From: an uncultured Oscillospiraceae bacterium | GTDB lineage: Bacteria; Bacillota; Clostridia; Oscillospirales; Oscillospiraceae | Assembly (NCBI GenBank): GCA_944385425.1 | Contig: CALWXD010000120.1 | Coordinates: 1-36,744 of the forward strand | Length of the DNA: 36,744 bases | Direction of reading: 5' to 3' | Part shown: in pieces, positions 23,523 to 31,653 of the stretch | How the letters are laid out: each line of letters starts with the position of its first letter | Position numbering within the stretch: the first letter of the stretch is position 1 | Notes under the pieces: generated by a model | Database searches by the model: none | Told to the model about the DNA's origin: nothing | What the model saw: only the letters and a program-made list of their open reading frames with translations | Program-made: the position numbers and the translations under genes

Positions 23523-25526
23523 TCAGCGCTCCCGGCCGCCCCGCCTTGTCCGGGAGGCGCCGCGGGCCGGGCTGCCCGGTTTTTTCCGCCCGGCGGCGTC
23601 CCGGTCCCGCCGAGCCTTCCCGCCCCCTGCCTGGGGGGCGGTTTTTTTCTGCCGCCGGGCGCTCTCCCCGGCGGCCTTGCCCCTGGCGGGGGACTTTGTG
23701 CTGTCCCGGCGTTTTTCCTCCCTTCTGGGGTGGAGGGGCCGGATAAGGCAGTCCTTCCCGTAGCCGATGAGGTCCTCCCGCCCGGCCTTGTACAGCGCCT
23801 CCGTCACCAGGCGCCGCAGCTCCGGCCGTTTCCACTGGAGGAGGGCCCTTTGCAGGGCCTTCTCGTGGGGGTCCCGGGCCACGTAGACCTCCTCCATGGT
23901 CCGGGGGTCGATGCCGGTGTACCACATGCAGGTGGAGAGCGTCCCCGGCGTGGGGTAGAAGTCCTGGACCTGCTCGGGCTGGCGGCCGGTCCTGTTCAAA
24001 AACTCCGCCAGCTCCACCGCGTCGGAGAGGGTGCACCCCGGGTGGCTGCTCATGAGGTAGGGCACGATGTACTGCTCCAGGCCGTAGCGCTGGTTGAGGC
24101 GCTCGTACTTCTCCTTAAAGCGCAGGTACACGTCGAAATGGGGCTTACCCATGTAGTCCAGCACCCGGCTGGCGCAGTGCTCCGGGGCCACCTTCAGCTG
24201 CCCGGAGACGTGGTAGCGCACCAGGTCGGAGAAAAACTCGCTGTTTTTCTCGCAGAGCATGTAGTCAAAGCGAATGCCGCTGCGGATGAACACCTTCTTC
24301 ACCCCCGGAATGGCCCGGATCTCCCGCAGCAGCTTCAAGTAGTCCTGGTGGCTGGGGTCGATGTTGGGGCAGGGGGTGGGGGCCAGACAGGAGCGGTGCT
24401 TGCACATGCCGTTTTTCAGCTGCTGCTGGCAGGAGGGGTGGCGGAAGTTGGCGGTGGGGCCCCCCACGTCGTGGACGTAGCCCTTGAACTTGGGGTCATG
24501 GGTGAAGCCCTCCACCTCCTTCAAAACGCTCTCGTGGCTGCGAGAGGTGACCATCCGCCCCTGGTGGAAGGCCAGGGAGCAGAAGTTGCAGCCCCCGAAG
24601 CACCCCCGGTTGTGGGCCACGGAGAAACGCACCTCCTCGATGGCCGCCACGCCCCCCTGGGCCTCGTACATGGGGTGGACCTCCCGGGCGAAGGGCAGGG
24701 CGTACACCCCGTCCAGCTCCCTTTGATTGAGTGGCATGGCCGGGGGATTCACCACCAGATATCCATTCCCGTGGGGCTGGAGGATGCCCTTTCCCCGGAC
24801 GGCGTCGTGCTCCTCGTACTCGATCTTCGTGGCCAGGGCGTAGTCCCGTTTATTGTCCCGCACCGCCTCAAAGGAGGGCACCTCCACCGCGTCAAAGGCG
24901 CAGACCTTTTCGTGGGAGAAGTAGGCCGTGCCGGGGATGTCGGTGAGGGACTTCACGTCCTCGCCCCTGGAAAGGCGCCGGGCGATCTGGGCCGTGGCCC
25001 GCTCCCCCATGCCGTAGACCAAGAGGTCCGCCCCGGCGTCCAGCAGGATGGAGCGGCGGACGGCGTCGTCCCAGTAGTCGTAGTGGGCGAAGCGGCGGAG
25101 GCTCCCCTCCAGCCCGCCGATGACGATGGGGAGACCGGGGAAGGCCTCCCTTGCCCGGTTGGCATAGACGATGGTGGGCCGGTCGGGGCGAAGGCCCATC
25201 TTGTTTCCGGGGCTGTAGGCGTCGCTGGACCGGCGCTTTTTGGCGGCGGTGTAGTGGGCCACCATAGAGTCGATGTTCCCCCCGCCGATGAAGACGCCGT
25301 ACCGGGGCTTTCCCATGGCGAGGAACGCCTGGGCGCTGTGCCAGTCCGGCTGGGCCAATACCGCCACCCGGAACCCCTCCGCCTCCAGCACCCGGGCGAT
25401 GATGGCCGCTCCAAAGCTGGGGTGGTCGATATAGGCGTCGGCGGTGATGAGCAGGTAGTCGTAGTACCACCAGTCCCGGCTGTGCATATCCTCCCGGCTC
25501 ACGGGCAGAAAATCCAAGGCATCCAC
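23523..25526 (-). CDS. ygiQ: YgiQ-family radical SAM protein
   Basis: This 667-residue radical SAM enzyme has the YgiQ N-terminal domain (ITADAYIDHPSFGAAIIAR) and a radical SAM core with the cluster motif CxxxCxxC as RGCFGGCNFC near residues 306-313. YgiQ substrates are unknown. The last 65 residues are an unusual Lys/Arg-rich, Ala/Gly-rich tail, possibly for nucleic-acid contact. The start is GTG with AAAGGAG upstream. It follows the histidine phosphatase-GNAT gene by 85 bp and may share its transcript. Confidence 0.93.
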   Translation of the reverse strand: MDALDFLPVSREDMHSRDWWYYDYLLITADAYIDHPSFGAAIIARVLEAEGFRVAVLAQPDWHSAQAFLAMGKPRYGVFIGGGNIDSMVAHYTAAKKRRSSDAYSPGNKMGLRPDRPTIVYANRAREAFPGLPIVIGGLEGSLRRFAHYDYWDDAVRRSILLDAGADLLVYGMGERATAQIARRLSRGEDVKSLTDIPGTAYFSHEKVCAFDAVEVPSFEAVRDNKRDYALATKIEYEEHDAVRGKGILQPHGNGYLVVNPPAMPLNQRELDGVYALPFAREVHPMYEAQGGVAAIEEVRFSVAHNRGCFGGCNFCSLAFHQGRMVTSRSHESVLKEVEGFTHDPKFKGYVHDVGGPTANFRHPSCQQQLKNGMCKHRSCLAPTPCPNIDPSHQDYLKLLREIRAIPGVKKVFIRSGIRFDYMLCEKNSEFFSDLVRYHVSGQLKVAPEHCASRVLDYMGKPHFDVYLRFKEKYERLNQRYGLEQYIVPYLMSSHPGCTLSDAVELAEFLNRTGRQPEQVQDFYPTPGTLSTCMWYTGIDPRTMEEVYVARDPHEKALQRALLQWKRPELRRLVTEALYKAGREDLIGYGKDCLIRPLHPRREEKRRDSTKSPARGKAAGESARRQKKTAPQAGGGKARRDRDAAGRKKPGSPARGASRTRRGGRER

Positions 25527-25611
25527 GGCGATTCTCTCCTTTCAGCGGTGATTGATTTGATCCGCCGATATCCCATGACCAGCGCAGGCCCCCAGGCGGC
25601 AGAAAGATCGG

Positions 25612-26646
25612 TCATGTCCGCGGGTCCTCCGGCAGCGGGGGAATGTCCCGCAGGATGAGGCGGATGTCCATGGAGAGGGTCAAGCGGTCCCCCTCCCGGC
25701 CGGTCTCCGTGAAGCCGAACTGGCGGAAAAAGCCGGCCAACTCCCCGCCGCAGGCGAGGGTCACCTCGCCGCAGCCAGCCGCCCTGGCAAACTGCACCGC
25801 CTGCCCCATGGGCTGGGCGCCGAACCGCTGTCCACGCAGGGAGGGGATGATCTGGTAGTCGGTGATCACCAATCGCTCCCCCTCCCGGTGGAAGGCGATG
25901 CGCCCCGCCGGCTCCTCCCCCAGCATGGCCTGGAGCTGGCGGCCCTCCCCGCTGTCGGAGAGCGTCTGGTACCAAAGGCCCGGCTCTGTGGCAAGGCCGC
26001 TCTTGTGCCAGGTCTGGCGGCGGAAGGTGGAGAGCTCCTGGGGCAGGTGGGAGGCGTCCCCGTGGTAGATCACCCGGATGGCCCCGTCCTCCACCTCCAG
26101 CTTTGTCACCGAGGTGTTGTCCCCGTGGGGCAGTTTCCCGCTCTCGGCCAGGGTGAGGCCCTGGAGCCGCCCCAGCAGGATGCGGCTGGCGGCGCCGTGG
26201 CTGGTGGCGGCCACGGTGGCGTTGGGGCACTCCCGGGCGATCTGCCGGAGGCCCTCCTCCAGCCGCTCCCCCACGTCCCCCAGGTACTCCGCCACCTCCA
26301 CGCGCCACTGGTGGGGGTACTGGTTGAAGTTGATCAGCATCTGGCGGTCCAGCCGCTCGATCTCCGCCCAGCTCAGCCCCTCCCAGACGCCCATGTGGAC
26401 CTCCCGCAGCAAAGGCAGGGGGTGAAACGCCAGATCCTTGGGGCGGAAGATGGCGCTGGCGGTGGCGTAGGTGCGGAAGAGGTCGCTGCCGTACACCGCG
26501 TCGATGGGGATCTCCCGAAAACGGCGGCGCAGATGGCACAGCTGCTGGTAGCCCCTGGGGGTGAGGTTGCTGTTGTACTGGCCGTGGGCCAGGCGGTAGC
26601 GGTTGCCCTCCGCCTCGGCGTGGCGGATCAGATAGATGGTGGTCAT
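25612..26646 (-). CDS. Histidine phosphatase fused to a GNAT acetyltransferase domain
   Basis: The 344-residue protein has two domains. Residues 1-205 are a phosphoglycerate-mutase-like histidine phosphatase: the catalytic LIRHAEAEGN (Arg8-His9) and the second histidine in ATSHGAAS. Residues 230-330 resemble an N-acetyltransferase core (LVITDYQIIPSLRGQRFGAQ, the acetyl-CoA loop, then VTLACGGELAGFFRQFGF). The substrate of either domain is unknown. I chose the ATG at 26646 with GCGAGGG upstream; the much longer frame to 27132 has no plausible start and crosses the opposite-strand gene. Confidence 0.87.
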   Translation of the reverse strand: MTTIYLIRHAEAEGNRYRLAHGQYNSNLTPRGYQQLCHLRRRFREIPIDAVYGSDLFRTYATASAIFRPKDLAFHPLPLLREVHMGVWEGLSWAEIERLDRQMLINFNQYPHQWRVEVAEYLGDVGERLEEGLRQIARECPNATVAATSHGAASRILLGRLQGLTLAESGKLPHGDNTSVTKLEVEDGAIRVIYHGDASHLPQELSTFRRQTWHKSGLATEPGLWYQTLSDSGEGRQLQAMLGEEPAGRIAFHREGERLVITDYQIIPSLRGQRFGAQPMGQAVQFARAAGCGEVTLACGGELAGFFRQFGFTETGREGDRLTLSMDIRLILRDIPPLPEDPRT

Positions 26647-26814
26647 AATATCCCTCGCTGCTTTCATGAGATTTTGGCGGATCGCCGCCCCGCCGGGCGG
26701 AAACGTGAAAAGTCCCGGGGCGGCTTGCAGGTTTTGCCAGGGGACGGAGCGGTTCATCCGCCCCCCTCCGCGCCATACTATAGCCGTACAACCGGAAAAA
26801 GGAGATGAACAGAG

Positions 26815-26988
26815 ATGAAGTTGACCTCTTTCCTCGGCGGCGCGGTCTTCGGCGCCGTGGCGGGCATGGCCGCTGACATGCTGCTGCGCCCCAAGGCACG
26901 GCCCTCCACCGAGGCGGGGAAGGTCATGCAGTCCGTCAGCGACGTGATGGACGACGTGGCCGGCAGCGTCAAGCACCACATGAAGTGA
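26815..26988 (+). CDS. Small YtxH-like membrane protein
   Basis: The 57-residue protein has one glycine/alanine-rich membrane helix (SFLGGAVFGAVAGMAADMLL, residues 5-24) followed by an amphipathic helix (STEAGKVMQSVSDVMDDVAG), a layout like YtxH-type stress proteins. AAAGGAG lies 10 bases before the ATG. The strong terminator at 27000-27033 right after the stop supports it as a real gene. No function is known. A weak promoter candidate (TACTAT near 26777) is upstream. Confidence 0.72.
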   Translation: MKLTSFLGGAVFGAVAGMAADMLLRPKARPSTEAGKVMQSVSDVMDDVAGSVKHHMK

Positions 26989-26998
26989 CCCCCGCGGA

Positions 26999-27033
26999 CG
27001 GGGAGGGCGCCTGCCGCGCCCTCCCCGGTTTTT
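26999..27033 (+). terminator. Terminator of the YtxH-like gene
   Basis: An 11-bp stem (GGGGAGGGCGC, 27000-27010, with 27016-27026), a 5-base loop, then GGTTTTT. Confidence 0.88.
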
Positions 27034-27049
27034 CATGGCTGTCGGTGTT

Positions 27050-28342
27050 TTAGGGGAGGTCCCGGGCGGCCAGGTCCGCAAAGGTCTCCCGCCGCACCGC
27101 CACATAGTCCCGCCCGCCGCTGAGCATGACAATGGGCGGGCGGCCCACGGTGTTGTAGTTGGAGGCCATAGAGTAGTTGTAGGCCCCGGTGGTCAGCACC
27201 GCCAACAGATCCCCGCGGCGGAGCCTTGGCAGCGCCACATTCTCCTGGATCATATCCCCGCTCTCGCAGCAGCGGCCGCCGACGGTGCAGACAAAGTCCC
27301 GCGCCTCGTCCATGCGCCCCGCCGGCTCAATGGTATAGGCCGCCTGGTAGAGGGCGTAGCGGGGGTTGTCGGTCATGCCGCCGTCCACCGATACATAGTT
27401 CTTGTAGCCCGGGATGGTCTTGGTGGACTGGACGGTGTAGAGGGTCAGCCCCGCGTCCGCGACGATGCTCCGCCCCGGCTCCATCAGCACCATGGGCTCG
27501 GGAAGGCCCAGGCGGCTGCAGCCGTCCTTGATGTGGGCGGCCACCCGCCCGATCTCCCCCCCGATGTCCACCACCGGGTCGTCCTCCGTGTAGCGGACGC
27601 CGTAGCCGCCGCCCAGGTTCAGGATCTCCGCGGTGTACCCCAGCTTGCCACGCAGCTGCGCCATAAAGGAGAGCATGATATCCGCGGTGTCGTAGAACAC
27701 CTGGGAGGTAAACACCTGGGAGCCCACATGGGCGTGGATGCCCCGAAGGCGGATATGGGGCATCTCCAGGCAGCGCCGGACAAAATCCAGGGCCTGGCCG
27801 GTCTCGATGGGGACGCCGAACTTGGAGTCCACCTGGCCGGTGGAGACGGCGTCGAAGGTGTGGGGGTCGATCCCCGGCGTCAAGCGCAGCAGCGCCTTCT
27901 GCACGATTCCCTTCCGGGCGGCCAGCTGCTCCACCGCCGCCAGCTCGTCCAGGTTGTCGATGATAAAGTAGCCCACGCCGCAGTCCATGGCGAAGGCGAT
28001 CTCCTCATCGGTCTTGCTGTTGCCGTGGAAGAACACCTTGTCCATGGGGAAGGCGGCGGAGCGGGCCAGGTACAGCTCGCCGGCGGACACCACGTCCGCC
28101 CCCAGCCCCTCCTCGGCCAGGATCTCATAGACCCGGCGGCAGGCCAGGGCCTTGCTGGCGTAGAGGGGCAGCGCGGCGGCAAATGCGCCGCCCATGGCCT
28201 CCCGGTATACCCGGCAGTTGTGGCGCAGGCGGTCCTCATCCATGAGGTAGAGGGGGGTCCCATATTGCCCGGCCAGCTCCGCCGTATCCCGGCCGGCAAA
28301 GAAAAGATGTCCGTTTTTTACGGAGAGATTGTCACAGATCAC
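27050..28342 (-). CDS. lysA: Diaminopimelate decarboxylase
   Basis: PLP enzyme that converts meso-diaminopimelate to L-lysine, the last step of lysine synthesis. The 430-residue length fits. The PLP lysine is in YASKALAC (Lys64); the glycine loop is LNLGGGYG; EPGRSIV binds phosphate; and the active-site block is GRCCESGD. A GTG at 28342 with GGAGG 8 bases upstream is the chosen start; a TTG at 28360 is less likely. The short leader has no room for a lysine riboswitch. A weak promoter (TGC-TAAAAT, near 28382-28387) is upstream. Confidence 0.95.
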   Translation of the reverse strand: MICDNLSVKNGHLFFAGRDTAELAGQYGTPLYLMDEDRLRHNCRVYREAMGGAFAAALPLYASKALACRRVYEILAEEGLGADVVSAGELYLARSAAFPMDKVFFHGNSKTDEEIAFAMDCGVGYFIIDNLDELAAVEQLAARKGIVQKALLRLTPGIDPHTFDAVSTGQVDSKFGVPIETGQALDFVRRCLEMPHIRLRGIHAHVGSQVFTSQVFYDTADIMLSFMAQLRGKLGYTAEILNLGGGYGVRYTEDDPVVDIGGEIGRVAAHIKDGCSRLGLPEPMVLMEPGRSIVADAGLTLYTVQSTKTIPGYKNYVSVDGGMTDNPRYALYQAAYTIEPAGRMDEARDFVCTVGGRCCESGDMIQENVALPRLRRGDLLAVLTTGAYNYSMASNYNTVGRPPIVMLSGGRDYVAVRRETFADLAARDLP

Positions 28343-28381
28343 AGAAAATGCCTCCTTCAAGGGGAGAAGTCTATTAGAGAC

Positions 28382-28410
28382 ATTTTAGCACATTTTGTCC
28401 CGCCGGGAAA
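28382..28410 (-). promoter_or_regulatory. Candidate promoter of lysA
   Basis: Extended -10 TGC-TAAAAT reading leftward with a poor -35 (TTTCCC, 17 bp upstream). Confidence 0.4.
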
Positions 28411-28510
28411 CAGGCAATCGCAATTTCGGCAGAAATTTACATCCCCGCCGCGGCAGAGGGGGGCGCTCCTGGGGAATGAGGCAAAAATCCCGCTGCCTTA
28501 AAAATTATTC

Positions 28511-28539
28511 TTGACATTTTCCGGGAAGGCGGGTATACT
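28511..28539 (+). promoter_or_regulatory. Promoter of the tRNA-Ser gene
   Basis: Perfect TTGACA, a 17-bp spacer, then TATACT, 52 bp before the tRNA. Confidence 0.9.
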
Positions 28540-28591
28540 AATAAAGCTGTCATGCGTACAGCGGACAAGAAACCCCGGGCATAGCGCAGAT

Positions 28592-28683
28592 GGAGTGGTA
28601 TCGAAGTGGTCATAACGAGCACGACTGGAAATCGTGTGACGGTCAAAAGCCGTCCGAGGGTTCGAATCCCTCCCACTCCGCCA
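28592..28683 (+). tRNA. tRNA-Ser (GGA)
   Basis: A 92-base class II tRNA with acceptor stem GGAGTGG/CCACTCC, anticodon stem CACGA/TCGTG around loop CTGGAAA (anticodon GGA, 28627-28629), a long variable arm (GACGG/CCGTC), the TTCGAAT T-loop and an encoded 3' CCA. The long variable arm identifies serine. Confidence 0.97.
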
Positions 28684-28724
28684 AAAAGAAGGGCGTCTGC
28701 TTTCAGCAGACGCCCTTCTTTTTC
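28683..28724 (+). terminator. Terminator of the tRNA gene
   Basis: A 14-bp stem (28688-28701 with 28705-28718), loop TTC, flanked by A5 and T5. Confidence 0.93.
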
Positions 28725-28880
28725 TGTTCCGCCCTTCGGCATTTTATGCCAGGGGCCGGGAACCGCCCCCGCGCAATTCCCCGCCGCCTCTGGCGGCCGC
28801 GCATTTACGGCGCACCCGCGCCGGGCCGGAGGGCCGGCCTGTCCTCCCGCGGCGCCGCGGCCTTTTTGTCAGCACCATCA

Positions 28881-28938
28881 AAAACACCGCGATTTTGATA
28901 CCTGGGATCAAGGCTGCGGTGTTTTCCTTTTGTCTCTT
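28881..28938 (+). terminator. Hairpin upstream of the CPBP gene
   Basis: AAAACACCGC (28881-28890) pairs with GCGGTGTTTT (28916-28925) and is followed by CCTTTTGTCTCTT. The CCGCGATTTTG core resembles the hairpin at 29825-29870. The 294-bp region 28725-29018 holds no gene; it also has GC-rich stems ending in CCTTTTTG near 28847-28867. Confidence 0.6.
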
Positions 28939-28962
28939 CCGGAGAACCCAATCATTCCCATA

Positions 28963-28990
28963 TTGCCATTATTAAAATTGTCATTATAAA
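28963..28990 (+). promoter_or_regulatory. Candidate promoter of the CPBP gene
   Basis: TTGCCA, a 16-bp spacer, then TATAAA, 28 bases before the ATG at 29019. Confidence 0.6.
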
Positions 28991-29018
28991 CAACCCCCTT
29001 GACAGGAAGGAGTCGGAT

Positions 29019-29786
29019 ATGGAAAAGCGGCGGACGTTTCTGCCCTATGTATACGCCCTTGTGACGATTGCCTGCACATTCGCGGTGGGGCAGCTGATTT
29101 TGTGGCTTGTCCCGGATCATACGAATATCTGGGCCTCCCTGCTGTTCCTTCTCATGAATCTGCTGCCGATGCTGCTTGCCTTCGCCTTTGTGCGGCTATC
29201 CGGTGAGGGGGCTGGAATGGGGGAGATTCTCAAGGCGGCGTTTTCGCCCCGCGAGGGCGGCTGTGCCTATGCCGCCGCCCTGGCGGTGCCCCTTGTCTAC
29301 TACGGGGCATCCGTTTTGCTGGGAAATGTGGCGTTTACCGGCGCCCCCCTCTCGGCTGTAATCGCCTATTTCCCCTGGACGCTTTTGCAGGGCGGCCTGG
29401 AGGAGGTGGGGTGGCGGTGGTACCTGCAACCCCACATATCCATCCAGAAAAACTTTGTGCTGAAAATGCTCGTGCTGTCCGTCATCTGGTTTGTGTGGCA
29501 TTTCCCCATCTATCGCCTGCCGTGGATCACGGCCGGCTCGTCCAATTACCTCATCTTTTACTTAATGATTCTGGGCAACACCTTTACCCTCGGCGCGGTG
29601 AAGGAATTTTCCCGGGGCTCCGTCCCCTGCATCGCCGCCCACATGCTGATCGACACGGCGGCTGTCGCCATGCTCGTGGGAAGCGATCCGGCAAAGGTGG
29701 CCCTGCTGGCGCTGGTGGAAATTTTGCTTTCCGTAATCGCCGTAAACCTATTGGGCAGCGGGCAAGGGCGGAAGGCCAATCTATGA
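29019..29786 (+). CDS. CPBP-family intramembrane metalloprotease
   Basis: This 255-residue, multi-helix membrane protein has the CAAX-protease/bacteriocin-processing motifs: EEVGWR (Glu128, Glu129, Arg133), His161 in WFVWHFPIY and His209/Asp212 in AAHMLIDTA. It would cleave membrane-embedded peptides; in Firmicutes members include bacteriocin self-immunity proteins. AGGAAGGAG precedes the ATG. Local GC is lower than in the flanking genes and the gene is monocistronic, flanked by two hairpins of related sequence. The substrate is unknown. Confidence 0.9.
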   Translation: MEKRRTFLPYVYALVTIACTFAVGQLILWLVPDHTNIWASLLFLLMNLLPMLLAFAFVRLSGEGAGMGEILKAAFSPREGGCAYAAALAVPLVYYGASVLLGNVAFTGAPLSAVIAYFPWTLLQGGLEEVGWRWYLQPHISIQKNFVLKMLVLSVIWFVWHFPIYRLPWITAGSSNYLIFYLMILGNTFTLGAVKEFSRGSVPCIAAHMLIDTAAVAMLVGSDPAKVALLALVEILLSVIAVNLLGSGQGRKANL

Positions 29787-29824
29787 CCCCCTTGTCCCAT
29801 CATTTAGGCCATTCGCCAAAGAAG

Positions 29825-29870
29825 CCCGCGATTTTGGTACGCACGGTATCGAAATCGCGGGGTTTTCTTT
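29825..29870. terminator. Bidirectional terminator between the CPBP and TetR genes
   Basis: CCCGCGATTT (29825-29834) pairs with AAATCGCGGG (29852-29861), the stem extending through GGTAC/GGTATC, then GTTTTCTTT. It overlaps the TetR stop region. Confidence 0.75.
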
Positions 29871-30396
29871 ATTCTTCCCGCCGGCCTGTGGTCTTTGCCT
29901 GCGCGTTGGCGATCATCCTCGCCAGCTCCGTGCCGGATTCCTGCATCCCACGGCGTATCCATTCGATGACCCAGCCGTACACCATATAGGCCATCGCGGA
30001 TTGCAAATAGGCTGCCGCGTTTGGCAGCTCCGGCGTAATTTCCGCGTTTTTCAAAATCGTGCCCAAAATAATCTCAGAAAGTCCCGCTTGATATAAACGC
30101 AGGTAAAATTCCGAATGCCGCTTGTAAAAGTCTAAGAGCGAAATCAAAAACGCATTGGGCGCGGCAGGCTCGCGCCGCCGCCATTCCTCCCGCCATTCCT
30201 GGGTCAGCCGGTCCGCCTCTTGCCCAAGCACATCTTCTTTTCTGGTAAAGTTCCGATAGAAGGAGGCGCGCCCCACGCCGGCCCTTTCCGTTAACGCGCT
30301 CACTGTAATGCTGTCAAACTCCTGCCCATCCATCATGTCCAGCAGCGCGGAAAGAATTTGTTTTTTCACATAGCTGTTCTTTTCCTGGTTATTCAT
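29869..30396 (-). CDS. TetR/AcrR-family transcriptional regulator
   Basis: This 175-residue regulator has the N-terminal TetR helix-turn-helix (residues 10-57: SALLDMMDGQEFDSITVSAL, TERAGVGRASFYRNFTRKED) and a divergent C-terminal ligand domain. I chose the ATG at 30396, because the predicted transcription start (about 30455) rules out the longer frame to 30456; the ribosome binding site GGGGGAGGG is 13 bases upstream, which is long. Its codons are noticeably less GC-rich than those of its neighbours. It is divergent from the alpha/beta hydrolase gene with overlapping promoters, so it probably controls that gene and itself. Confidence 0.9.
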   Translation of the reverse strand: MNNQEKNSYVKKQILSALLDMMDGQEFDSITVSALTERAGVGRASFYRNFTRKEDVLGQEADRLTQEWREEWRRREPAAPNAFLISLLDFYKRHSEFYLRLYQAGLSEIILGTILKNAEITPELPNAAAYLQSAMAYMVYGWVIEWIRRGMQESGTELARMIANAQAKTTGRREE

Positions 30397-30442
30397 AGGC
30401 TGAAACAAACCCTCCCCCAATGTCTCATTTTGGCCGGGACTA

Positions 30443-30471
30443 TTGACGCATGACACGTTTGATGATACAGT
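30443..30471 (+). promoter_or_regulatory. Promoter of the alpha/beta hydrolase gene
   Basis: TTGACG, a 17-bp spacer ending in TGA, then TACAGT. It overlaps the opposite-strand TetR promoter. Confidence 0.65.
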
Positions 30472-30490
30472 TGTCTCGCTGTTTTGTCAA
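30462..30490 (-). promoter_or_regulatory. Promoter of the TetR gene
   Basis: Reading leftward: TTGACA, a 17-bp spacer, then TATCAT. Its -10 shares bases with the -10 of the divergent promoter, so a single bound repressor could block both. Candidate dyad half-sites GACA and TGTC lie within 30452-30475. Confidence 0.72.
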
Positions 30491-30560
30491 GCGCAATGCC
30501 GCCGAGCGGCGAAGACGCGGCGCTGGCAAAGGGCGCAGAGATAGAATGGGAGGCAACGGT

Positions 30561-31502
30561 TTGAAAAAAGTGCTGCTTGTGATTGGCGTAATCTTGCTGC
30601 TTCTTGCGGCGGCGGTCATCGCGCTGCTGGTTTTCCTCTCCAAAATGCCGGCTGTGCCCCATGATTACACCGAAACCGTACAGACCGGCGGGGAGCTGGA
30701 AGCCGCTTACCTGGCCATGGGGCCCCGCGAGGTGGGCTATTATGAGAGCGGGAGCCTCAATTCCTTTGAAAAATATGAGATCTACTACCCCCTGGACATG
30801 GCCCGGGGCGACCCGCTGCCTGTGGTGGTTTTCGTCAACGGCACCGGCGTAAAAGGTTCCAAATACCCCGCCCTGCAAAAGCACATGGCCTCCTGGGGTT
30901 TCCTTACCATCGCCACGGAGGAGGAGTTTGCCTGGAACGGCTTCAGCGCCGAGATGTGCGTCCGCTATCTCACCGCGCTCAACAGCTACCGGGCCGAGGG
31001 GGAGGAAAATATATTCTATGGCAAAATAGACCTGGAGCGCGTCGGGATCACCGGCCACTCCCAGGGCGGGACCGGCGTGATCAACGCCATCACGGAGCAG
31101 AGAAACGCGGATATCTATAAGGCCGCCGTGATCCTCAGCGGCGGCGGGAACAAGAAAGTGTCCCAGGAGGCGCTGCTGTGGGATTTTGACGAGACGAAGA
31201 TCCATGCGCCCACGCTGATGCTGGCCTCCACCGGGGACGCCGACATCGGGCTGGTGACGCTGGAGGACATGCATTCCCTGTTCGACAATATCCCGGACGA
31301 CGTCATCAAGGTGATGGCCCGCCGGAAAGAGATCGGCCACGGTGAAATGCTCTACTATGGGGACGGCTATGTGACCGCGTGGTTTCTCTGGCTGCTCCAG
31401 GGCGATGAAGGCGCCAAAAGCGCCTTTGCGGGAGAACATCCGGAGTTTATGGCGAACCCGATGTATCAAGACCAGCGCCGCAGCCTCCCGGACGGGCCAT
31501 AA
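30561..31502 (+). CDS. Membrane-anchored alpha/beta hydrolase
   Basis: This 313-residue protein has an N-terminal membrane anchor (VLLVIGVILLLLAAAVIALL) and an extracytoplasmic alpha/beta hydrolase domain: oxyanion strand VVVFVNGTG, nucleophile elbow GHSQGG (Ser167), acid in STGDADIG and His in EIGHGEM. It resembles dienelactone hydrolase/chlorophyllase-type enzymes. The TTG at 30561 has GGGAGG 6 bases upstream; an ATG at 30546 gives five extra residues and is an alternative. It is divergent from a TetR regulator. Substrate unknown. Confidence 0.85.
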   Translation: MKKVLLVIGVILLLLAAAVIALLVFLSKMPAVPHDYTETVQTGGELEAAYLAMGPREVGYYESGSLNSFEKYEIYYPLDMARGDPLPVVVFVNGTGVKGSKYPALQKHMASWGFLTIATEEEFAWNGFSAEMCVRYLTALNSYRAEGEENIFYGKIDLERVGITGHSQGGTGVINAITEQRNADIYKAAVILSGGGNKKVSQEALLWDFDETKIHAPTLMLASTGDADIGLVTLEDMHSLFDNIPDDVIKVMARRKEIGHGEMLYYGDGYVTAWFLWLLQGDEGAKSAFAGEHPEFMANPMYQDQRRSLPDGP

Positions 31503-31554
31503 CGCGGCCCATTTTCCGGGGGCCCCTCCTGCCGAGGAGGGCCCGCTTGCAAAT

Positions 31555-31590
31555 GAGGAGGACATCCGACGGATGTCCTCCTCGTTCTGT
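31555..31590 (+). terminator. Terminator after the hydrolase gene
   Basis: A 13-bp perfect stem (31555-31567 with 31571-31583), loop GAC, followed by GTTCTGT. A second GC-rich hairpin precedes it near 31520-31540. Confidence 0.7.
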
Positions 31591-31653
31591 CCTTTGCCCG
31601 TCCTTAGGCGGCCCCGGGCTCTCCCGACGGGACGCCGCGCCCGGCCCCCTCGC

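Noticed and set aside
23508..25658. 716-residue plus-strand open frame opposite ygiQ
   Set aside because: Antisense to the YgiQ radical SAM gene; composition is non-protein-like.
26647..27132. N-terminal extension of the phosphatase-GNAT frame
   Set aside because: Crosses the small YtxH-like gene and its terminator; the phosphatase domain begins exactly at the ATG at 26646.
28343..28410. Lysine riboswitch before lysA
   Set aside because: The leader is only about 35-40 bases from the candidate promoter to the start, too short for the element.
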